In this document: positions 8,728-16,735 of the stretch, in pieces
Layout of the letters: the number at the start of each line of letters is the position of its first letter
Numbering within the stretch: position 1 is the stretch's first letter
Assembly (NCBI GenBank): GCA_018397065.1
Contig: JAGTRI010000006.1
Coordinates: forward strand, 1-56,330
DNA from: Candidatus Bathyarchaeota archaeon
GTDB taxonomy: Archaea > Thermoproteota > Bathyarchaeia > Bathyarchaeales > DTEX01
Direction: 5' to 3'
Length of the DNA stretch: 56,330 nucleotides
Notes under the pieces: generated by a model
What the model was told of the DNA's origin: nothing
Databases searched by the model: none
Seen by the model: the letters and a program-made list of their open reading frames with translations, nothing else
Position numbers and translations under genes: made by a program

Positions 8728-8910
8728 TTATAATGAATCTTGGTATTTTTCGAAGAGAAGCTCAAGCGATCTTCTTAAGGCTTCAGCTCTGCTTGAAAAG
8801 ATTCTTTTTACATCAATTAATTGGTCGAGCTTTTTTAGGTAGTCCTTTGAGAGAGCTAGCTTAACAACAATCTCTTCATAATCTTTTGTTTCTGTAGGTT
8901 GTTCTGTCAA
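8728..8910 (-). CDS. Small ribbon-helix-helix DNA-binding protein
   Basis: About 60 residues. EEIVVKLALSKDYLKKLDQLI followed by SRAEALRRSLELLFEKY fits the strand-helix-helix pattern of CopG/Arc/MetJ-like repressors. TTG at 8910 is eight bases from GAGG and preferred over TTG 8916. A clear TATA (reads TTTTATATACTA on the minus strand, about 8944-8955) gives a very short leader. No partner toxin gene is adjacent; the neighbours are ftsZ and a TIM-barrel gene, so target and role are unknown. Confidence 0.72.
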   Translation of the reverse strand: MTEQPTETKDYEEIVVKLALSKDYLKKLDQLIDVKRIFSSRAEALRRSLELLFEKYQDSL

Positions 8911-9108
8911 GACCAATTCCTCAGCAAAAACTTAGCATTTTTAGTATATAAAAGTTATTGTTTAATTTACTTTTAACTTTACTTTATAGTTTACAAAAAT
9001 CATTTCTGCATCTTTATTTTTTAACCATTTTGCAATACTCTAATATCGTAATATAGTATACTAATATATTTAATCTAGATATACTCTTGGAAAGCTTTAT
9101 ATCTACGA

Positions 9109-9119
9109 TTATATAAATA
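9109..9119 (+). promoter_or_regulatory. TATA box of ftsZ
   Basis: TTATATAAATA, about 52-62 bases before the ftsZ ATG, which has AAGGAG upstream. A further A/T-rich dyad (TAGTATACTA near 9055-9064) lies upstream and might be a second promoter or operator. Confidence 0.45.
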
Positions 9120-9170
9120 AAAATCGAGCTTATAGAAAATAGAAAATTGAGATAAAAGGAGATTAAAAAA

Positions 9171-10253
9171 ATGGAGCGAAGTATTGAAGAGATAGCTAGA
9201 GAAGCTATCCCACAGATAGCTGTATTAGGAATCGGTGGAGCAGGGTGTAACATCATATCATGGATGAAGGAAAGAGAAGTCGCAGGTGCAAGAGTCTACG
9301 GATTAAACAGTGACGCACAGCACTTAAGCATTACAAAAGCAGACCATAGGGTTCTCTTAGGATACAAGGTAACGGGCGGTCTTGGGTGCGGAGGTTTTCC
9401 AGAGCAAGGTGCAAAAGCTGCTGAGGAAAGCTTAGAAGAAATTGAAAAACTTATCTCAGGCATGGGACTAGTCTTCATAACAACAGGTCTTGGCGGTGGA
9501 ACAGGAACTGGCGCATCCCCAGTAATAGCTAAACTGGCTAAGGAAATGGGAGCTTTGACAATATCAGTGGTCACTACACCATTTATGGTTGAAAGATCAA
9601 GGTTCACGAAGGCAAAGGAAGGCCTGAAAAGGCTGGTTGAGGTATGTGACGCAGTAATAGTAATCGACAACAACAGGCTCAGAAAAGTCGCGGGTAACTT
9701 ACCACTTTCACAAGCTTTCGGAGTTGCCAATGAATTAATTGGATCCTTCATTAAGAACATATCTGAAGCTATCGCTGTACCAAGCCTTGTAAACCTTGAC
9801 TTTGCAGATCTAAAAGCAATCATGATGGGAAGCGGCGTATGTGCTATCGGCGTAGGCGAAGGACAAGGAGACACAAAGGTTGAAGATTCCATAGAAAAGG
9901 CATTAGAGCTGCAGTTGCTCGACATCGGTGACATCAGGAAAGTTGAGGGAGCACTTGTCCATCTTGAAGGCGGAGATGACATGACTTTAGAGGACGTCAA
10001 CAGAGCTGGAGAAATTGTGGTAAGTAGAGTATCTCCAACCGCAAGAGTGTCATGGGGCGCCCGAGTTAACAGTGCATTGAAAGGAACTATGCATGCTACA
10101 GTAGTCCTAGCAGGAGTCGAAAGTCCATTCCTCACAGGAGAACTTCCGTCGCTTGGCACGATGGTAGCTCCGACAGGAGAGGGACAACAAGTCGAAGTCA
10201 AGAAGGAAGCACCACCTAAGAAAGGGTTCTTTGGAAAGCTATTTAGTGAATAA
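9171..10253 (+). CDS. ftsZ: Cell division GTPase FtsZ
   Basis: 360 residues. Nucleotide-binding IGGAGCN (about 21-27), tubulin signature GGGTGTG (about 107-113), and the T7 loop NLDFADLKAIM with catalytic Asp are all present, so GTP hydrolysis and polymerisation should work. The C-terminus ends in a short linker and a basic/aromatic tail KKGFFGKLFSE, a likely docking site for a membrane anchor such as SepF. It forms the division ring at the membrane. A strong TATA at 9109-9119 drives it, and a small zinc-ribbon membrane protein gene follows immediately, probably in the same operon. A 301-codon open frame on the opposite strand is only a shadow. Confidence 0.96.
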   Translation: MERSIEEIAREAIPQIAVLGIGGAGCNIISWMKEREVAGARVYGLNSDAQHLSITKADHRVLLGYKVTGGLGCGGFPEQGAKAAEESLEEIEKLISGMGLVFITTGLGGGTGTGASPVIAKLAKEMGALTISVVTTPFMVERSRFTKAKEGLKRLVEVCDAVIVIDNNRLRKVAGNLPLSQAFGVANELIGSFIKNISEAIAVPSLVNLDFADLKAIMMGSGVCAIGVGEGQGDTKVEDSIEKALELQLLDIGDIRKVEGALVHLEGGDDMTLEDVNRAGEIVVSRVSPTARVSWGARVNSALKGTMHATVVLAGVESPFLTGELPSLGTMVAPTGEGQQVEVKKEAPPKKGFFGKLFSE

Positions 10254-10282
10254 ATGCCTAAAATGTATAGGAGACGAGAAAA

Positions 10283-10552
10283 ATCAACGATCTAATAACT
10301 TACGCAATAGTGCTGTTTGCAGCTATCGCTGTACTGATAATCCTCTATATCGCCATAAAAGCCTTTAAACCTCCTACAATGTTTTTTGCATTAGACGAAT
10401 CAGTTGAAGAGCTAACAACTAAGCTTAGCTGCCCAAAATGTCGTTCAAGAAGATTAAGGCCCATAGGACGATACACAATTGAGTGTGCAAACTGTGGCTT
10501 CATATTTAGTGTAGGAATGGTGGCTAAAAAGCCAGTGGTTCCTAGCCAATGA
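10283..10552 (+). CDS. Small membrane protein with cytoplasmic zinc ribbon, downstream of ftsZ
   Basis: One hydrophobic helix (ITYAIVLFAAIAVLIILYIAIKAF) followed by a C-x2-C...C-x2-C zinc ribbon (CPKCRSRRLRPIG...CANCGFIF). The frame is closed by a TAG at 10268, and the only codon well placed after TAGGAGACGAG is ATC at 10283 (ATC AAC GAT CTA), nine bases from GGAG; the first conventional codon is GTG 10310, which has no ribosome site and would cut into the helix. I therefore suggest an AUC start, or an ATG altered by mutation or sequencing error. The position behind ftsZ suggests a division- or envelope-related role; function unknown. Confidence 0.65.
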   Translation: MNDLITYAIVLFAAIAVLIILYIAIKAFKPPTMFFALDESVEELTTKLSCPKCRSRRLRPIGRYTIECANCGFIFSVGMVAKKPVVPSQ

Positions 10553-10746
10553 GAAACACTAAATGAACAGCCGAAAATTAGGATTTTCGACTGATTCGTT
10601 TTCCCCATTTTTTAGATATATTTTCTTTTTTGGTTTTCAAACTGATTCCTTAGTATAGACAGTTTGTTTATAATTATTTTAGGCCTCAGCAATCGTTCCT
10701 TAATCATATTTACAATATTAGATTATTACTCATGGAAGTATTATGA

Positions 10747-11546
10747 TTGTATAAAAAACAAGACGTAGCAGTCTTGAAAATTCTATTGATCCTAATATCC
10801 GTCTCCGTCGATATAGTGGTTATGCCAAGCATTACAGTTAATGCATCAAACGCGCTAAGTGTCTCATACAATGAAGACGAGAAAAAATAATTTATGCTAA
10901 TGATAAAAAAGGGTCTCAAGCCATATGCCAGTTGTCGGAGCTGTGATAATGTTTAATTATAGTTGTAGTGACAAAAAATTTGTCAGATATGTAACAGTTG
11001 AACAAAATGGCTCATTCACAGATTTATCCATGCCTGAAAAAATTGGCAATTGGACAGTTTCAGCGTCTTGGCAAGGTGATGAAACCTATTTTGCAGCTTC
11101 AACCGATCAAAAAAAGTTCGTTGTTCAAAGGGTTCCCACATCACTTACTTGTTCAATATCTAAAGAAACAATAGAATCGGGAGGCAAAATTACAATCACA
11201 GGATTTGTTCATCCAATTAATATAGGGAAACCTATTAAGTTAGAGTTAGCATTTACAATGCCCAATTCCACGGTCATCGAAAAATATACTTACGTAAATT
11301 CTGAAGGGATTTTCAATACTGAATTTACACCTCAACCACCAGGAACTTGGAAAGTTCAGGCATATTTAGCGGGAGACAATATTTATATGTCGTCAACAAG
11401 CGAATCTTCAATTTGTTGTCAATGATATATGGTTAAACATTTTGATTTCTTCGATTTCTCAAAACCTTCTTTACATTGCAGTTGCGATAGGTACGATGGT
11501 ATCTGCTGTGGGATTTTTAATATATTGGAGAAGAAGAGGAGAATAA
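10747..11546 (+). pseudogene. Broken secreted Ig-like surface protein
   Basis: Three pieces of one protein lie in three frames. 10747-10890 encodes a signal peptide (KILLILISVSVDIVVMPSITVNA) and then stops. 10925-11425 holds two Ig-like beta-sandwich repeats (GTWKVQAYLAGDNIYMSS; GNWTVSASWQGDETYFAAS). 11424-11546 encodes a C-terminal transmembrane anchor (LLYIAVAIGTMVSAVGFLIYW, then RRRGE). Together this is the layout of an archaeal cell-surface protein with tandem Ig domains anchored at its C-terminus. At least two frameshifts are needed to join them, so it is a pseudogene unless the assembly is faulty. Confidence 0.75.
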
Positions 11547-11569
11547 AACTCAAGGTTAACAATGTTTTA

Positions 11570-13351
11570 TTAGTATGAACCCCAAAACGGCGTTGTTTTT
11601 CTCATTATTTCGATGTATTCGTTTAAACAGTCTATCTCATCTTGACCTAGTCTGTCTTGAAATTTTGAGAGTAATTTTTTCACGTGGTCTTCTGGAACTT
11701 CAACATAAAGAATGTCTTCCTCGTTAAAGTGTCGACCTACAACGGGCTTGTCCATTGAAATAGCAACCTGTTTCCCAATTTCGGCAGATGAAATTGCCTC
11801 ACCTTTCTCTTGAATTTGAAGTATTTCTCCTACTTCCTTCCCATTTGCGGTAATCAATTGTACTCTAGGTTGGATTTTTCCAGCTAAAACCTCAACTCCA
11901 ACTATAGCTGGCTTAGCTTTTCTAAAGATATATCCTGAGAGAACTTTAACCTTACCTGGTCTTGTAAGCTTTTCTAATTCGGTTTTTTCTCTGGCTTCTT
12001 TTTCTTGCCTCATCCATTTCAAGTATTCGTCAACTAGATGATAAATTATTTTTTCCCTAAAAACTGGAATTTTCCGATTCTCAGCTTCTTCTATGGCGTC
12101 AGGTAGAACTTTTACGTTGAAGCCTAAGACAGCTGCAAACAAGGGCTCGTTTTCTTTAACTACTGCGGCTTCTGCGATATCTCTTTTTGAAATGTCGCCA
12201 ACATCAGCCAGTCTTATAGGTATGCCTTCTCTTTGTAGATTTTCAGCTATTGCTTCTAAGGAACCTAAAGTATCGGTCTTTAAAATCACGCCATCAATGT
12301 TGGTTGACACTCGGATCCTCTGCACCTCTTCCAAAACATCATTAACATAATTTGCCAACTTATCTCGAGAAGGTACAGCATAAAGTGGAGCCCCAGCCAA
12401 TGCGTCGTCAAGATTTGGCGCAACAATTTTAACTCCAGCAGCTGCAGATACCTCGTCTACAACTGAAAATTTGTCTCTTGGATCCCTTATTTCGTCAAGC
12501 GGTTTAGGTAACAAAAGAGCTCGAACCGTTGTTTCAATTGGTTTGATTTTTCCACCTAAGACTATTGTGTCATTTTTTCGGAGAACACCATCATAAATGA
12601 TGACATTAATCGTTGTGCCGAGTCCCGTTTCTTCTTTGACCTCAAGAACAGTGCCTTTTGCTGAACCACTTGTAGTCTGAAGTCTGCTTCTAAGGAATTG
12701 TTGCGTAAGCCCTATTAATACAGCCATAAGTTCAGTGATACCTTCGCCTGTTTTGGCACTTGTTGGAACAATGGCTATTGTACGTGTGAAATCAGTGATT
12801 CTGTCAAATCTGTCTGCTCTGAATCCAATTTCAGAAAATTTTCCAATAATATTGTATAAGTGTTCATCTACAGACTGTTGAACAAATTTGTCTTGGTTCT
12901 TGTAAGATTCCATGAAAGAGAGGGTAGAGTGAGGAACCCACCCAGCGATCCGGTCAACTTTATTCGCTGCCACAATAAAGGGCGTTTTTCTAGATTTCAA
13001 AATTTCAATAGATTCAAAAGTTTGGGCTTCAAATCCCTTAATAATGTCTATAACCAAAATTGCAATGTCAGCAACCCCGCCACCTCTTCTTCTCAAATTC
13101 GTGAAAGCCTCATGTCCAGGCGTGTCAATCACAAGGAGACCTGGTATTCGTATATCACCGCCAAACTTTTGAAGAAGTTGACCAGCCAATTCTTTTAATG
13201 TTTCAACTGGAAAAAAGCTAGCGCCAACGTGTTGTGTCATGCCCCCAGGTTCTCTTGCTTGAACGTTACTTTTTCTGATTTGGTCAAGTAACAAAGTTTT
13301 TCCAGTATCTACGTGCCCAAGGACGCACACAATTGGTTGTCTTAGTGGCAT
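11570..13351 (-). CDS. infB: Translation initiation factor aIF5B
   Basis: 593 residues, the archaeal aIF5B length. G-domain motifs: GHVDTGKT (about 12-19), DTPGHEAF and NKVD. Domains II, III and IV follow, with PGKVKVLSGYIFR in the C-terminal beta barrel. It is a GTPase promoting ribosomal subunit joining and initiator tRNA placement. No intein is inserted, unlike in some archaeal infB genes. It lies 61 bases downstream of the BioD/DRTGG gene, so it may be read from the same unit. Confidence 0.96.
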   Translation of the reverse strand: MPLRQPIVCVLGHVDTGKTLLLDQIRKSNVQAREPGGMTQHVGASFFPVETLKELAGQLLQKFGGDIRIPGLLVIDTPGHEAFTNLRRRGGGVADIAILVIDIIKGFEAQTFESIEILKSRKTPFIVAANKVDRIAGWVPHSTLSFMESYKNQDKFVQQSVDEHLYNIIGKFSEIGFRADRFDRITDFTRTIAIVPTSAKTGEGITELMAVLIGLTQQFLRSRLQTTSGSAKGTVLEVKEETGLGTTINVIIYDGVLRKNDTIVLGGKIKPIETTVRALLLPKPLDEIRDPRDKFSVVDEVSAAAGVKIVAPNLDDALAGAPLYAVPSRDKLANYVNDVLEEVQRIRVSTNIDGVILKTDTLGSLEAIAENLQREGIPIRLADVGDISKRDIAEAAVVKENEPLFAAVLGFNVKVLPDAIEEAENRKIPVFREKIIYHLVDEYLKWMRQEKEAREKTELEKLTRPGKVKVLSGYIFRKAKPAIVGVEVLAGKIQPRVQLITANGKEVGEILQIQEKGEAISSAEIGKQVAISMDKPVVGRHFNEEDILYVEVPEDHVKKLLSKFQDRLGQDEIDCLNEYIEIMRKTTPFWGSY

Positions 13352-13412
13352 GAGGTTCTCGCCGTCGCATATCTTTTAATAAATATTTTCATATTTTAGT
13401 TTAAATGTGATC

Positions 13413-14483
13413 TTACTTTAGAATCTGCTTCCAATCAACATTTTCTTTAACCAATCTTGTCGCTTTTTTTATTCGTTCCTCGTCCGTGGGCTTGATTCTT
13501 CCAATAATTTTTTGTACCATTTGTAAAGTGGTATAGGTATCAAAGGGCACTAGAATTATTGGAATTCTAAGATCGTCTGCCCTTGGAAAAATCTTTACGC
13601 TTGGATACAAATTTCCCGTTAGAATCAGCGCGGAAACACCTACCTCTAAAGCAGTAAAAATTATGTCAGTCCTGTCTCCTCCTGTTATGATAAGCTCGTT
13701 TTTAGCCTTTCTGAAGTATCCAGCTGCACTTTCAGGTGTCATTGCGCCTATAAGAACTGTTTGCACAATTCTGTTCATGCCGTCTTTGCCAGCTAGAATT
13801 TTTCCGCCAACTGCATCGTGAATTTCTTTTACCGTAAGAGCACTTAATGCCTTATCTTCAGGAATAATGCCCATAACATTTATTCCGCTTTTTTCAAGTG
13901 CTGGTTTGATAACATTCTTTGCTTTTTCCATTTTGGTAGAAGAAACTTGGTTCAAGATAACGCCTAAAACGTTGGATTTCCATTTCGAAAAATAATCCAG
14001 AGCTTGTAAAATATTATCTACTATAAGGTCATTTTCATACTTTTCAACAAGAAGAATTTGAGCCCCAAAATCTGCTGCTAATTTTGGGACAGGGCATCCT
14101 ACGTAAGATCCAACAGATAAAGCTGTAGGTCCCTCAATCAAAACCAAATCTTTTTCTTCTGAAGCACTCTTGTATGCCGTTAGAATTTTTTGTAAAGCCT
14201 TCTGTGAATTAACTTGCATAAATTGCTCTAGCAACGTGTCTCTATGAACAACAAAGGGACAAACCTGATTTGCGTCAACTTTTAGATTCAAAATTTTTCT
14301 CATGGTTTCAGCGTCTTCGTCTATTGGTTCACCCTTTTCATTTAACAAATATTGTAAGCCTATTGGCTTCAAATACCCCACTTTTTTTCCTAAATCTATA
14401 GATATTTTCGCTAGCGCTATTGTTACGATACTTTTGCCTGAAAGTTCTTTGGTTGATGCTATGTAGATTGCTTTTTTATTCAT
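13413..14483 (-). CDS. BioD-like P-loop protein with DRTGG domain
   Basis: 356 residues from ATG 14483, which follows AGGAGAG and sits two bases past the stop of the acyl-CoA synthetase gene; the longer frame to 14513 would overlap it. The N-terminal half is a dethiobiotin-synthetase-like P-loop domain (IYIASTKELSGKSIVTIALAK, LVLIEGPTAL). The C-terminal part has ITGGDRTDII, a DRTGG domain. The same pair forms the N-terminal regulatory half of long bacterial phosphotransacetylases. Here there is no Pta catalytic domain. Coupling to the ADP-forming synthetase suggests a role in acyl-CoA/acetate metabolism or its regulation; this is inference. Confidence 0.85.
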   Translation of the reverse strand: MNKKAIYIASTKELSGKSIVTIALAKISIDLGKKVGYLKPIGLQYLLNEKGEPIDEDAETMRKILNLKVDANQVCPFVVHRDTLLEQFMQVNSQKALQKILTAYKSASEEKDLVLIEGPTALSVGSYVGCPVPKLAADFGAQILLVEKYENDLIVDNILQALDYFSKWKSNVLGVILNQVSSTKMEKAKNVIKPALEKSGINVMGIIPEDKALSALTVKEIHDAVGGKILAGKDGMNRIVQTVLIGAMTPESAAGYFRKAKNELIITGGDRTDIIFTALEVGVSALILTGNLYPSVKIFPRADDLRIPIILVPFDTYTTLQMVQKIIGRIKPTDEERIKKATRLVKENVDWKQILK

Positions 14484-14484
14484 C

Positions 14485-16602
14485 TTACTCTCCTTCGTAA
14501 GCCATTTTGTCAATTGTTATTTTTATATCTACTGCAATACACCCTTTTTTCTCGTTATAAACAAAAAGTGGATTTATTTCCATTTCAATAATTTCGTTAA
14601 ATTCGGTCATAATTTGGGAAATCCTCAAGATCACATCAATTACTGAATTGATGTCTGATGGAGGTTCGCCTCTTACGCCTCTGAGAAGAGTATACGCCTT
14701 TGTTTCTTCGATCATTTCTTCGGCCTCTGATCTTGTTAAAGGACATAACCGGTACGATACATCTTTTAGAAAATTAACGTAGATTCCTCCTAATCCAAAC
14801 ATCATAAGAGGGCCAAATTGAGGGTCTCGAACAGCGCCAACAATTACTTCTTTACCTTGTGGAACCATTTTTTGAACCGAAATTCCTAATATTCGGGCTT
14901 GAGGCATAAAACTGTGTACTTTATTCAAAATGTTTTCGTAATTCCGTTCGGCTTCAGCTCGTGAGGTAATATTGAGGGCGACTCCACCTACATCAGTCTT
15001 ATGAAGAATTTCAGGTGAAACAACTTTCATAGCCACAGGATAACCAATTAAATCCGCCATATCTCCTGCTTCTTTGGGTGAGTGAGCAACCATCAATTTT
15101 GGGACTGGTATTCCAAAAGATTCTGCAATTATGAAGGCTTCCTCAACTGTAGAAGTCAAACGGTCATCCTTTCTGATCTTGTCCAACGTATTTTTAATGA
15201 TTCTACGATCAACTTGTATTTGGAGTATTGGTTCTCGACTTGACCTTTTTAGGATTGAGGTGTATTCATGCATTTTTTTAAGAACAAATGCTGTAGACTC
15301 TGGGAAAGGATAATTTGGAATATCATTTTTTAACAGCGTCTTTATGGCAGCTGAATCGTCGTCGAGACCCATAAAAGCAGTCACAATAGGCTTGTTTGAC
15401 GTCTTTCTAACTTCAGCAATTATCTCCGCAACTTTATCTGAGGGAGTCATCGCTTGAGGAGTTAAAATAATTATTATTCCATCCACAATTTCACTTTTTA
15501 GGCCAATTTTGAGGGCCAGCTCATATCGTTTCTCATCTGCATCTCCTAACACGTCCAGAGGATTATTCAAGCTTGCATGCGGCGGCAAAGAGTTACGAAG
15601 TTCCTCTCTAAGGTTAAGTTCAAGAAGTGGAAGGTTTAGACCCATTTTTTCACAAGCATCAGCTACAAGAATTCCAGGTCCTCCACCATTAGTAATAATT
15701 AACACGTTTTTGTCTTTAGGTAATGGCTGATTTTCAAATGCCAAGACTAATTCAAAAAGTTCCTCTAATCTATCCACTCTAATAATACCTGCTTTCCTAA
15801 AAGCAGCTGAAAATGCTACGTCAGAACCAGCAAGTGACCCTGTGTGAGATGAAACAGCTCGGACTCCCACGTCGGTTGTTCCCGACTTTAACACAATAAC
15901 TGGTTTTTTCATCGATATTTTCTTAGCTACCTCAATAAAGTGAGACCCGTCTTTAACGCCTTCTATGTATAACCCAACAGCTCTTGTCTGTTCGTCTTCA
16001 GCAAGAAATTCAAGGAAATCTGCAGCTGTTAAGTCAGCCTCGTTTCCTAAACTTATGAAACTTGTGAACCCAACATCATTTTGGAGAGCCCAATTCAAAA
16101 TTGTGCTTCCAAGCGCACCGCTTTGAGAAATAAAGGCAATATTTCCAGCGGACGGTTGAGCTGCAGCAAATGTAGCGTTCATGCGATTTTGCGTATTTAT
16201 CAGACCTAGACAGTTTGGACCTTGCATTCGAATGTTGTATTTTCTACAAATTGCTAAGAGTTCTTTTTCTAGCTGTGTTCCTTCTCTTCCTGTTTCGCTG
16301 AATCCTGCTGAGATGACAACTAATCCTTTCACTCCTTTTTTTCCACATTCTTCAGCGACCGTAGGCACAATTTTTCCGGGAACCACAATAACTGCTAGGT
16401 CAACCTGTTCAGGCACTTCTAAAATACTTTTATAACATTTCAAGCCCAAAATTTTGTCTGCGTTTGGGTTAATTGGGAAAATGTGACCTTTAAATCCATA
16501 TTCAATAAGGTTTTTTACTATTCTGTGTCCTACTTTTTCTGGCTCTCTGCTTGCTCCAACAACTGCAATGGATCTCGGCCTAAAAAAGGCGTCTAGCAGC
16601 AT
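14485..16602 (-). CDS. acd: Acetate/acyl-CoA synthetase (ADP-forming), fused alpha-beta
   Basis: 705 residues. Order: CoA-binding Rossmann domain (IAVVGASREPEKVGHRI), succinyl-CoA synthetase-like domain with the phosphohistidine loop SSHTGSLAGSD, then an ATP-grasp domain (YPVAMKVVSPEILHKTDVGGVAL and MVPQGKEVIVGAV). The enzyme converts acyl-CoA, ADP and phosphate to the free acid, CoA and ATP, the typical archaeal substrate-level phosphorylation step in peptide or sugar fermentation. It is divergent from a CoA-transferase/GNAT gene across 133 bases. Which acyl group is used cannot be told from sequence. Confidence 0.93.
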   Translation of the reverse strand: MLLDAFFRPRSIAVVGASREPEKVGHRIVKNLIEYGFKGHIFPINPNADKILGLKCYKSILEVPEQVDLAVIVVPGKIVPTVAEECGKKGVKGLVVISAGFSETGREGTQLEKELLAICRKYNIRMQGPNCLGLINTQNRMNATFAAAQPSAGNIAFISQSGALGSTILNWALQNDVGFTSFISLGNEADLTAADFLEFLAEDEQTRAVGLYIEGVKDGSHFIEVAKKISMKKPVIVLKSGTTDVGVRAVSSHTGSLAGSDVAFSAAFRKAGIIRVDRLEELFELVLAFENQPLPKDKNVLIITNGGGPGILVADACEKMGLNLPLLELNLREELRNSLPPHASLNNPLDVLGDADEKRYELALKIGLKSEIVDGIIIILTPQAMTPSDKVAEIIAEVRKTSNKPIVTAFMGLDDDSAAIKTLLKNDIPNYPFPESTAFVLKKMHEYTSILKRSSREPILQIQVDRRIIKNTLDKIRKDDRLTSTVEEAFIIAESFGIPVPKLMVAHSPKEAGDMADLIGYPVAMKVVSPEILHKTDVGGVALNITSRAEAERNYENILNKVHSFMPQARILGISVQKMVPQGKEVIVGAVRDPQFGPLMMFGLGGIYVNFLKDVSYRLCPLTRSEAEEMIEETKAYTLLRGVRGEPPSDINSVIDVILRISQIMTEFNEIIEMEINPLFVYNEKKGCIAVDIKITIDKMAYEGE

Positions 16603-16684
16603 TCTACTGCCTCTGACTATTTGGTGCTACAGCTTTGCGTTAGGAAAGTATTGTCGAATATTTATGTGTAGCTTATTTCAATAT

Positions 16685-16713
16685 AAATGATAAAAAATTA
16701 AATGATAAAAAAT
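16685..16713. repeat. Tandem direct repeat in the divergent promoter region
   Basis: AAATGATAAAAAAT occurs twice (16685-16698 and 16700-16713), period 15, between the divergent acyl-CoA synthetase and CoA-transferase genes. It lies just ahead of the CoA-transferase start and may be an operator or simply an A-rich promoter. Confidence 0.35.
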
Positions 16714-16735
16714 AATCTTTCAATGGTGTCCTCGC

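Noticed and set aside
9296-10201. 301-codon open frame on the minus strand inside ftsZ
   Set aside because: Low-complexity Ser/Pro/Thr-rich product, fully antisense to a strongly conserved gene; a shadow.
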